DNA of 64,000 bases from Litorimonas sp039975855 (lineage in GTDB: Bacteria; Pseudomonadota; Alphaproteobacteria; Caulobacterales; Maricaulaceae): NCBI GenBank assembly GCA_039975855.1, contig JBDWGH010000004.1:62001-126000 (forward strand). Direction: 5' to 3'. A program made the position numbers and the translations under genes. Positions 46,144-53,592 of this stretch are shown here, piece by piece; position 1 is the stretch's first letter, and the number at the start of each line of letters is the position of its first letter. Under the pieces are notes generated by a model. The model ran no database searches, was not told where the DNA came from, and worked only from the letters and a program-made list of their open reading frames with translations.

Positions 46144-46222
46144 TCTTGGGGCGGGATCAAACGAGCAACCTCCCTTAGAAATTTCTACACGATGTGGCTT
46201 TTCACTAAGCTCGTTTAAGGGG
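46144..46222 (+). promoter_or_regulatory. Leader RNA with two nested helices and alternative SD pairing, copy 2
   Basis: TCTTGGGG (46144-46151) pairs with CCCTTAGA (46172-46179) with one mismatch, where copy 1 has a perfect version. AAACGAGC (46159-46166) pairs perfectly with GCTCGTTT (46209-46216). TCCCTT (46171-46176) can also pair with the ribosome site AAGGGG (46217-46222). Spacing from GGGG to ATG is 5 nt in both copies. The changes between copies keep the helices. Confidence 0.5.
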
Positions 46223-46227
46223 CAGAT

Positions 46228-46668
46228 ATGACTTTCCGAATTAAAACACTGCTGGTCGCGGGAGCTAGCCTTGGCTTGCTCGCTAGTCCGGCATTTGCGG
46301 GAGACGCTTTAGTCTCCGCAGGCAAACTTTCCGTCAATTCCAATATTGGCGGCGCCTCCAACATGACACTGTCTGTGTCAGGACCTGACGGGTTTTCTGC
46401 TAAGCAAACTTCAAGCTTCGGCGCACCGAGCGTATCACTTAGCGATTATTCAGGAATGCCGGATGGCCAATATACATGGCAGCTGACAGGCGCAACGAAG
46501 CAGCGCGTTCGTAATCCGAAAGCCGGATTCGATAACGGCCGCTCTGAATTGGGTCCTGAATTTGTTAGTAAATCCTTTACAGAAACCGGATCTTTCCGTG
46601 TCGTGAATGGCGTCGTGCAATTGCCAGGCTCAATTGTCGAAGATGATTCTGATGGGGGGGCGAACTAA
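46228..46668 (+). CDS. Secreted protein A2 of duplicated two-gene module
   Basis: 146 residues, same length as A1. Signal peptide ends PAFAGDA; GPDGFSA, DGQYTWQLTGAT, RNPKAGFDNGR and GSFRVVNGVVQLP repeat A1's conserved segments. Acidic C-terminal tail. Overlaps gene B2 by one base of the TAATG type. Function unknown. Confidence 0.75.
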   Translation: MTFRIKTLLVAGASLGLLASPAFAGDALVSAGKLSVNSNIGGASNMTLSVSGPDGFSAKQTSSFGAPSVSLSDYSGMPDGQYTWQLTGATKQRVRNPKAGFDNGRSELGPEFVSKSFTETGSFRVVNGVVQLPGSIVEDDSDGGAN

Positions 46669-47876
46669 TGACTATTTCTAAATTCGCCAGAATATCTCTC
46701 GCCACCTTTCTTTTAGCTACTCCTGCAATAGTCGCGATCCCGACAGTTGCCGATATCGTGCAAAATGATGATGTCATCATTACCTTTAGTCTTTGCGTCG
46801 GAAATGATTGCGTCAACGGCGAGAGTTTCGGTTTCGACACAATTCGTCTCAAAGAAAACAACGTTCGGATTGGGTTCGATGACACAAGTGCATCTGCCAG
46901 TTTTCCAAGCAATGACTGGGAAATCGAAATCAACAGTTCGGACAATGGTGGTTTAAGTTACTTTGCTATTGATGACGTCACTGGAGCTAAAACTCCATTC
47001 CGCATCGAAGCTGGAGCTCCAACGAATGCACTATGGGTCGACGATCAGGGGAATATCGGCATTGGTGAAGCGACCCCGGTTGTCGAGGTTCATATCCAAG
47101 ATGGCGACAGCCCAACTGTCCGGCTCGAACAGGATGGATCGTCCGGATTCACCTCTCAGACCTGGGATATCGCGGGCAATGAAACGAACTTCTTTGTACG
47201 AGATGTAACGAATGGAAGCCTTCTTCCTTTCAAAATTAGACCTTCTGCGCGAACTAACGCACTCTACATCGACAGCGATGGGCAAGTCGCTCTAGGCAAC
47301 GCAAGTCCCCAAGCCGCTCTTCATATTGAAGCTGCGGGTAACAGTGCTGGCGTCAGGTTGGACAACGGATCAATCGGAGAATGGGACGTAGCCGTTCGTA
47401 ACTCAGACGGTGAATTAGCCATTAATGATCAAGGCACAGGTGGCGGTGATTTCATCTTTAAAACAGCTGATTCTGCTACAAACGCACCCTGGGAGTTCGT
47501 CCATCGCGCCGATGATGGATTCGGCCTGAATACCGGCTCATCTGCTGGCGCCGATTTTATTCTAAGCAATACAGGGAATTTGAGCGTCCTTGGCACGATC
47601 ACATCAAGTGGCCCAACATGTGCCTCCGGCTGTGACGCGGTATTTGATGCAGATTATGATCTTCCAACAATTGAAGATCATGCTGAAGCGATGTTCGCCA
47701 AGCGTCATCTGCCAACTGTCGGTCCAACAAGCCCTGATGAACCTATCAATCTGACGGAGCATATGGGTAATGTCCTCAATGAGCTGGAAAAGGCGCACAT
47801 CTATATTGCGCAGCTCAATGAGCAAAATAAAGCGCTGGAAACACGTCTGGCTCAAATTGAGAAATCTCTCGACTAA
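46668..47876 (+). CDS. Secreted tail-fibre-like protein B2 of duplicated module
   Basis: 402 residues, clearly paralogous to B1: shared motifs include DIVxNDDVII, SLCVGxDCVNGE, FGFDTIRLKENN, DxTPTVRLEQ-type segments, SGPTC, and an identical-looking HLPTVGPTSPDxxINLTEHMGNVLNELEKAHIYIAQLN segment at the C-terminus. It has NIGIGEATPVVEVH and QVALGNASPQAALHI repeats and a heptad-rich tail. Followed by a terminator. Likely surface fibre or adhesin; inference. Confidence 0.82.
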   Translation: MTISKFARISLATFLLATPAIVAIPTVADIVQNDDVIITFSLCVGNDCVNGESFGFDTIRLKENNVRIGFDDTSASASFPSNDWEIEINSSDNGGLSYFAIDDVTGAKTPFRIEAGAPTNALWVDDQGNIGIGEATPVVEVHIQDGDSPTVRLEQDGSSGFTSQTWDIAGNETNFFVRDVTNGSLLPFKIRPSARTNALYIDSDGQVALGNASPQAALHIEAAGNSAGVRLDNGSIGEWDVAVRNSDGELAINDQGTGGGDFIFKTADSATNAPWEFVHRADDGFGLNTGSSAGADFILSNTGNLSVLGTITSSGPTCASGCDAVFDADYDLPTIEDHAEAMFAKRHLPTVGPTSPDEPINLTEHMGNVLNELEKAHIYIAQLNEQNKALETRLAQIEKSLD

Positions 47877-47901
47877 TTCGAGACATAATTATCACGCTAG
47901 A

Positions 47902-47933
47902 AAACCCGGAGCCGTAAGGTTTCGGGTTTTTTT
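47902..47933 (+). terminator. Rho-independent terminator after B2
   Basis: Stem AAACCCG/CGGGTTT with a 14-nt loop and a following T-run. Its T-run overlaps the stop of the convergent sulfotransferase-like gene. Confidence 0.85.
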
Positions 47934-48837
47934 ATTGAGGTTTGGAATAATTTTGAAGTGAACCTAAAAAGGTAGACATTTCAGGGTGGGCTTCCGCTGA
48001 ACCCGTGTTGATCGCTTCTAAAACGAACTCATAAATGTTCCCATCTAAACCAGTTTCAACTGTGTCGGTTAAATTCGTCAAAATAGTATGATCTGTCTTG
48101 AGGTGGTTTTGCAATGCCACTTTCCACGCATTTCTAATTTTCTGCGATGTCGTCGATGAATTTACCAAACGCAGAACTTCGATCGCCCAATCTGGGAGGG
48201 ATTGGTTCGTTCTGGGAAGTTCAATAGGGCCCTCTGAATCGAAATTAATCGCCCGCAGACACGCTGCGAACCAATTATTGGAATCGAAATCAAATCTGCG
48301 CACCTCTTTTGCGCCAAATGCAGCACGGAGATCATCCATCAATATTTCAGCCGCAAGAAGTCTGCGAATTCGTGGGTGGTCAGCAACTTGGGAGACCGTG
48401 AGGCCTGTCCCCCAAAGCGGACTCGCTCCGTTATTTGGATTAAGGACACACTGCTTATGATAAGATCGCAGCCAAGTGTCAGCGTCTCGGGTAACGAGCA
48501 TCACATGAACGTCCCAACCTTGTGTGAGATCGCGAAAGGCTTCAAGGGCGTCGCTATGGAAATCATCTAGATGATTAGTAAGCCCTTCATCGGAGAGTAG
48601 GATATGGTCTGCTTTCGCAGTCCCCTGCAATATACCCTGAAGTCGGTTCAAGGTTTGGTTCTGTCGCAGATCTCCCACAAGAAAATTGTGCTTATCATTT
48701 CCCGCGCCGAAGTGAGATGGATAAGAAATTCCCTGCTCTAATAATGCATCTGAATGATGCTGCATCCACGATTGAAAAGCCGTTGTAGCCGTTTTTGGCA
48801 ATCCAACATGAAGCCACAGCTTGCGATTAGCGGTCAT
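47932..48837 (-). CDS. Sulfotransferase-like protein
   Basis: 301 residues. The PAPS-binding loop HVGLPKTATTAF is at about 10-21. A later VMLVTRDADTWLRSYHKQ matches the 3'-phosphate site. Acceptor unknown. It overlaps the upstream glycosyltransferase-like gene by 4 nt, so it may sulfate the glycan that this partner builds; inference from context. This is the third sulfotransferase gene of the window. Confidence 0.8.
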   Translation of the reverse strand: MTANRKLWLHVGLPKTATTAFQSWMQHHSDALLEQGISYPSHFGAGNDKHNFLVGDLRQNQTLNRLQGILQGTAKADHILLSDEGLTNHLDDFHSDALEAFRDLTQGWDVHVMLVTRDADTWLRSYHKQCVLNPNNGASPLWGTGLTVSQVADHPRIRRLLAAEILMDDLRAAFGAKEVRRFDFDSNNWFAACLRAINFDSEGPIELPRTNQSLPDWAIEVLRLVNSSTTSQKIRNAWKVALQNHLKTDHTILTNLTDTVETGLDGNIYEFVLEAINTGSAEAHPEMSTFLGSLQNYSKPQ

Positions 48838-49808
48838 AGTGATGCGGCATAGATGGATTGTATTTCTTTGTACTCTGGGTGATGCTCATAACGTTTTAGG
48901 ATGTGATTGGCGCGGTTAATGAACGTATCGATGCCTGCATGCCCTGTTTCTATCAGACGTCCCCTCGAGCAAATTTTATCATGGTAATGAATAATAGAAA
49001 TGTCATCCACCTGAATGCTATCATACTCTGAGCTTTCGAGATGTGTTGGGAAATTATACCGAATATCAAGTTCCCGGAACGGAAGCTCCGTCTTGATCAT
49101 CGACATCAGGAAACCGATTTGATCGGAATGATGCAACCGTTTTCCTAATAATCCTGTCTCAGCCAGACACTGGTTAGAATATTCTCGCCAATAAGGAGCT
49201 AATGCTTCTAAGCAAGCCATTGGTAGAGCATATAAACCACCATTGCAGTTCATCTTATGAGTACGGCTATCTGGCCTAAACGTCGGGACCGCCTCGAATT
49301 TTTGCACAGGCAAATTTAAAATCTGAGCCAGAGTTGAGAGTGTTTCTGAGGAGGGGTTGGCATGATCCACGACCTTTGATTGAACATAATAACTGTCCAA
49401 ACAGGCAATGGGGGATTCGAGGAAAAAGAGATCGACATCTGTCAGAAGAACGCCTGAGCCACCCGATGACAAAACTGGGCCATGGCTTTGTAGTTTATTA
49501 CAATAACGTGCCGCGCCTTCGCCAAATAATTCAACTTCATAAAGCCTTGCGCCAAAACGGGCTGCAGCTTTTCGCAGAACATCTGGCGCGTCACCAACGT
49601 GATGGATGACGACGTCACAGTCTTTAAATGCGCCACTAGACTTCGCTGATACGAGCCAGATCCAAGCTTGAATTAAAAATTTCGGATGTTGATCAACGAC
49701 GCAAGATAGGACTGCCCGAGGTTTAGTTCGTTTCGAACGTAACCCAAATATTTTCGACCAAAAGTTCTTAGGCAAATCAAGCCCTCTCTTTTGCCGCTTG
49801 CCTGTCAT
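48834..49808 (-). CDS. GT-A-fold glycosyltransferase-like protein
   Basis: 324 residues. A DxD-type metal motif in LLTDVDLFF, then MNCNGGLYALP, HHSDQIGF and IIHYHD, in the order typical of nucleotide-diphospho-sugar transferases. No membrane helix. I start it at the ATG at 49808, with GGTGGAAAG upstream. Overlaps the sulfotransferase-like gene by 4 nt. Donor and acceptor unknown. Confidence 0.72.
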   Translation of the reverse strand: MTGKRQKRGLDLPKNFWSKIFGLRSKRTKPRAVLSCVVDQHPKFLIQAWIWLVSAKSSGAFKDCDVVIHHVGDAPDVLRKAAARFGARLYEVELFGEGAARYCNKLQSHGPVLSSGGSGVLLTDVDLFFLESPIACLDSYYVQSKVVDHANPSSETLSTLAQILNLPVQKFEAVPTFRPDSRTHKMNCNGGLYALPMACLEALAPYWREYSNQCLAETGLLGKRLHHSDQIGFLMSMIKTELPFRELDIRYNFPTHLESSEYDSIQVDDISIIHYHDKICSRGRLIETGHAGIDTFINRANHILKRYEHHPEYKEIQSIYAASL

Positions 49809-50175
49809 CTTTCCACCCTTTCCCGCCGACAGTCCACTCGACAAGCTTCAGAAATTTCATACCATCTAATTCTCCACAGGCAAGGAATGAAGAAGAGTAA
49901 AAATAGCAGTTTTTAGTTTTCCACCAGACACTTAGCTTCAACTCTCGGCGAGTCAGCCTTTCGCAAATTGACGTCGCGCTTTGGCAAAGATCGTTGGGCA
50001 AAAAGGGATATGACCTAGCGAGTTAAGACTATGTATAAACCCTCTAGAGGTTATTCTTAGTGACCTTTCTGCTTGGAAACATAAGTCTTCGCATTGCCCC
50101 GCCTTCCGCTGCAGGATAGGTGATTATCGTGAAATCAAAATCAACCCCATTCCTGAATGAAAATGGTAAATCCTT
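49809..50175. other. Divergent intergenic region
   Basis: 367 bp without a gene, between the glycosyltransferase-like and rmlD genes. It holds a 10-bp palindrome CCTCTAGAGG at 50041-50050, a possible operator, and no riboswitch or terminator that I can see. Promoters for both flanking genes are expected here but not resolved. Confidence 0.5.
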
Positions 50176-51072
50176 ATGAGTTTACGGATCGCTGTAATAG
50201 GTAAAACCGGGCAACTGGCTCGCGCGCTTCTTCGCGAAGGTGAAGAGCTAGGTCACGAAATCATCGCCTTGGGACGAGACACACTGGATTTGACGTCTGC
50301 ACCATCGATTATCGAAGCTAGAATTTCTGAACTCCCTTCAGGCCTTGACGCTTTGGTATTGGCGGCCGCCTACACAAATGTAGACGGGGCGGAATCGGAA
50401 GTAGATACGGCTTACGCCGTCAACGCGACCGCGCCCGCTATTGTGGCGAGAGCCTGCGCGCAACACGATATTCCCCTCATTCATATCTCGACGGATTATG
50501 TGTTCAACGGCGAGGCAGACATTCCTTATTCACCCGACGATGACACCGACCCTCTAGGGGTATACGGCGCATCTAAGTTAGACGGTGAACTCGCTGTATT
50601 GAATTCGGGAGCTCGAGCCCTCATTCTTCGTACTTCTTGGGTTTATGATGGGGACGGTCGAAACTTTCTAACCACAATGCTCAGATTGGCGAAGACCAGA
50701 GATTTGATATCTGTTGTCGATGATCAAATTGGAAGACCTACCTTCGCTGGGCATCTGGCGTCGGCTATATTGACGGCCGCCGAAGTTTTGGCTCAAAATC
50801 CAGATATCGAAACCTCAATTTTTCACGTCACCAATGGGGGTGAACCTGTAAGTTGGGCTGGGTTTGCAAAAGCAATTTTCAAAACGGCTGGAGTTGACGT
50901 TAAAGTTGATGGAATCCCAAGTTCGGATTATCCGACCGCAGCAGAGCGCCCAGCTTTCTCTGTTCTTGACACTGAGAGTTTTGAGCGCACATTTCTCCAC
51001 CCTCTGCCGGATTGGCAATCTGGCCTTCGGGCCGCAATTGAGGTGGCTTTGGACAGAAACACATCTGACTAA
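50176..51072 (+). CDS. rmlD: dTDP-4-dehydrorhamnose reductase
   Basis: 298 residues, last step of dTDP-L-rhamnose synthesis. NAD(P)-binding GKTGQLAR at about 9-16, then STDYVFNG and the catalytic YGASKLDGE (Tyr/Lys). The rmlABC partners are not in the window. Its TAA stop is followed directly by the ATG of the B12-transport-like lipoprotein gene, an odd operon partner. The product could serve the rhamnosyltransferase-like enzyme at 19.1 kb. Confidence 0.92.
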   Translation: MSLRIAVIGKTGQLARALLREGEELGHEIIALGRDTLDLTSAPSIIEARISELPSGLDALVLAAAYTNVDGAESEVDTAYAVNATAPAIVARACAQHDIPLIHISTDYVFNGEADIPYSPDDDTDPLGVYGASKLDGELAVLNSGARALILRTSWVYDGDGRNFLTTMLRLAKTRDLISVVDDQIGRPTFAGHLASAILTAAEVLAQNPDIETSIFHVTNGGEPVSWAGFAKAIFKTAGVDVKVDGIPSSDYPTAAERPAFSVLDTESFERTFLHPLPDWQSGLRAAIEVALDRNTSD

Positions 51073-51858
51073 ATGCTGAATCTGTTCGACAAATTGAACG
51101 CGTTCGCTTTATCGGTCTTTATTCCCTTGGCAGGTTGTAGCGCCCCGGGGGTGCAGGTTCCGGACAACGCGATCGTCAGTACAACACTTTGCGCAGACGG
51201 ATACCTCCAAGCCATACCGGAAATTGAAACACGTCTTGCTGCTTTGTCCTGGCAATCCCGATCTGCATTGTCCCGAACACCGCTCCACCTGCAATCATTA
51301 CCTCAGGCCGATGATGATGCTGAACGACGATTAACTTGGGAAAAATCTGTTCAAGTTTCGAGCGCAGGCGGACGGGGAGATATTGATTTATTCTGGGGCG
51401 AAGATTTCGAAACGGTATGGGAAAATTTCGCTCTGCTATCCTCAGAATTGAACGTCCGTGATCCATCCGGTGACTTCAAAAATCGCCTTACATCAGTTGA
51501 AAAACCGTCCTCCTCTCCACGCATTCTGTACATGGACAGATCGGGCGCGACAGCAGGTCCCGGAACATTTGTAAATGCTGTGATAGAAGCAGCAGGTGGG
51601 ACAAACATCATTTCTCACCCTGGCTGGCAATCACCAGATACAGAGACATTGTTAGGTCTCCAACCAGATGTAATTTTAACAAGTTTCATGGACTCTGAAT
51701 ATGCAGGTGTGAACGATCGGACTCTACGACATGCCGCTTTGACGTCAAAAATTCTGTCTCTACCCCGCATAGACATCCCCGGAAGTCTTTGGCCTTGTGC
51801 AGGGCCCGGCCTTGTCGATGCGACGGAGCAATTAAGCCAGGAAATGGCTAAACTATGA
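51073..51858 (+). CDS. BtuF-like substrate-binding lipoprotein of ABC transporter
   Basis: 261 residues with lipobox LAGC. Segments STTLCADGYLQAI, RLAALSWQSR, GPGTFVNAVIEAAGG and LPRIDIPGSLWPC follow the order of alphaproteobacterial B12-type binding proteins of the periplasmic-binding class III (BtuF/FhuD) fold. Overlaps the permease gene by 4 nt. Cobalamin versus iron-siderophore substrate is not certain. Confidence 0.83.
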   Translation: MLNLFDKLNAFALSVFIPLAGCSAPGVQVPDNAIVSTTLCADGYLQAIPEIETRLAALSWQSRSALSRTPLHLQSLPQADDDAERRLTWEKSVQVSSAGGRGDIDLFWGEDFETVWENFALLSSELNVRDPSGDFKNRLTSVEKPSSSPRILYMDRSGATAGPGTFVNAVIEAAGGTNIISHPGWQSPDTETLLGLQPDVILTSFMDSEYAGVNDRTLRHAALTSKILSLPRIDIPGSLWPCAGPGLVDATEQLSQEMAKL

Positions 51859-52823
51859 GCCTCCGCATTTGGTTAGTTTTAATAGCGATTTTCTGCTTTT
51901 TGACGATTCTTCTAAGTCTCTTTGTCGGATCCACTTTGATAGGTCCGGTGGAGGTTTTGAAGGGACTGTCCGGACGATCATCAGAATCCGTGAACACGAT
52001 AATCCAGTCTATCCGCTTGCCTCGCGCAGTACTTGCTGCGCTCGTAGGCGCAGGCCTCGGGGCGTCAGGCGCGGCCCTGCAAGGGTTTACGCGAAACCCA
52101 TTGGCTGCCCCAGGCCTACTCGGTTTTTCTGCCTGTGCCGCTTTAGGAGCGGTACTAGCTCTGTATTTTAACTTACCGAAATTCGTCACGCCAGCAGCGA
52201 TAAGCTTTGCTCTTATGGGGGCATTCGCGATGACTGTTTTCTCCCGACACAAACCCGGCGCTTCAGCTCTCGTTTTAGCTGGTATCGGCATCGGTGCTTT
52301 GGCGACGGCGATTACTGGACTGGTTATGAACTTTGCGCCAAACCCTTGGGCTTTGTCCGAGCTGGTTTATTGGCTGATGGGGTCATTGAAAAACGCCGAT
52401 GGTATCGACGTATTGGTTGCAGGTCCGCTGACACTTGTGGGCTTTGGCCTTTTGATTGTTTCCGGCCCGGCCTTGCGAGTGCTTGGTCTCGGAGAAGACA
52501 CAGCGCAAAGTTTAGGTATCTCCATTGGTCGAACACAGTGGCTAATCGTTTTAGGTTGTGCGCTATGTATCGGGTCAGGAGTCGCCGTTGCTGGGGCAAT
52601 CGGATTTGTTGGGCTTTTTGTGCCTCATATTTTACGGTTCCTCACCCAAGCAGACGAAGCCTGGTTGATACCGTTATCTGCCTTAGGCGGGGCAAGTTTC
52701 CTTGTTTTGATTGACACTCTAATTCGCGCGACGTCCGGCCCCGGAACGCCGCTTTATCTCGGCATCGTCACATCACTTATTGGCGTACCTTTCTTTCTTT
52801 GGCTTGCGTGGCAACAGTCATGA
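51855..52823 (+). CDS. FecCD/BtuC family ABC permease
   Basis: 322 residues, about 10 helices, with the FecCD signatures RLPRAVLAALVGAGLGASGAALQ and LGEDTAQSLGI. Inner-membrane channel for B12 or siderophore import, fed by the preceding lipoprotein. Overlaps the ATPase gene by 4 nt (ATGA). Confidence 0.93.
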   Translation: MSLRIWLVLIAIFCFLTILLSLFVGSTLIGPVEVLKGLSGRSSESVNTIIQSIRLPRAVLAALVGAGLGASGAALQGFTRNPLAAPGLLGFSACAALGAVLALYFNLPKFVTPAAISFALMGAFAMTVFSRHKPGASALVLAGIGIGALATAITGLVMNFAPNPWALSELVYWLMGSLKNADGIDVLVAGPLTLVGFGLLIVSGPALRVLGLGEDTAQSLGISIGRTQWLIVLGCALCIGSGVAVAGAIGFVGLFVPHILRFLTQADEAWLIPLSALGGASFLVLIDTLIRATSGPGTPLYLGIVTSLIGVPFFLWLAWQQS

Positions 52824-53548
52824 TTGAACTAAACAACATCTATATTCGATACGGGAAAAAGCCAGTCGTTGAAGACGTATCAGTCAAAGCGGCTGCGGGG
52901 CAATTTATCGCATTGGTGGGTCCCAATGGATCAGGGAAATCTAGCCTTCTGAAAGCAATTGCAGGCCTCATTCCTTATAACGGTAGAACATCTCTACCAA
53001 CACAACGACGAGACCGAGCGAAGCATCTTTCCTATTTAGCCCAAGACAGCTTGGCCCCTGACGATCGCAAAGTTGAGGACATTATCGCATTGGGCAGAAC
53101 GCCATTTTTGGGATCACTGGCTAAATTAAGTAAGGCCGATAAAGCCGCCATAATCTTCGCTGCGGAAGCGTGCGAAACACAGACCTTCTTTGGCCGAAAA
53201 TTTGGAACGCTGTCGGGCGGCGAGAAAATGCGTGTGCATCTCAGCCGCGCCCTCGCAACCCAGGCCGCCAATCTTCTGGCGGACGAACCCACGACGGCGC
53301 TGGACCCGTATTATCAAATATCAGTTATGAACATTCTACGCAAAACCGCGAACACGGGCACAACCATAATCGTCGCCATGCATGACTTAAAAGTAGCTGA
53401 GCGTTATGCGGACCAAATATGGGTTCTGAGCGCCGGCCGATTGGTTGCCACCGGATCAGCCCGAACTGTGTTATCGGATTCTATTCTGAAAGACGTCTTT
53501 AGGATAACTGCCGATGGAAAAATAGCAGAGTCCTCGCTCCAGGGATAA
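52820..53548 (+). CDS. BtuD/FecE-like ABC transporter ATPase
   Basis: 242 residues. Walker A GPNGSGKSS at about 36-44, signature LSGGEKMRV, Walker B NLLADEPTTALD, and the switch AMHD. Starts at the ATG at 52820 overlapping the permease stop. Powers import with the two preceding genes. The hairpin at 53568-53587 may end the operon. Confidence 0.93.
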   Translation: MIELNNIYIRYGKKPVVEDVSVKAAAGQFIALVGPNGSGKSSLLKAIAGLIPYNGRTSLPTQRRDRAKHLSYLAQDSLAPDDRKVEDIIALGRTPFLGSLAKLSKADKAAIIFAAEACETQTFFGRKFGTLSGGEKMRVHLSRALATQAANLLADEPTTALDPYYQISVMNILRKTANTGTTIIVAMHDLKVAERYADQIWVLSAGRLVATGSARTVLSDSILKDVFRITADGKIAESSLQG

Positions 53549-53567
53549 CACCGAATTCGCTCTCGCG

Positions 53568-53587
53568 GCCGAGCTCAGCTGCTCGGC
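53568..53587. terminator. Possible terminator hairpin after the ABC operon
   Basis: GCCGAGC/GCTCGGC stem of 7 bp with a 6-nt loop between convergent genes, followed by an A/T-rich TTAAACTATTT. No clean T-run, so it is weak evidence. Confidence 0.4.
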
Positions 53588-53592
53588 TTAAA

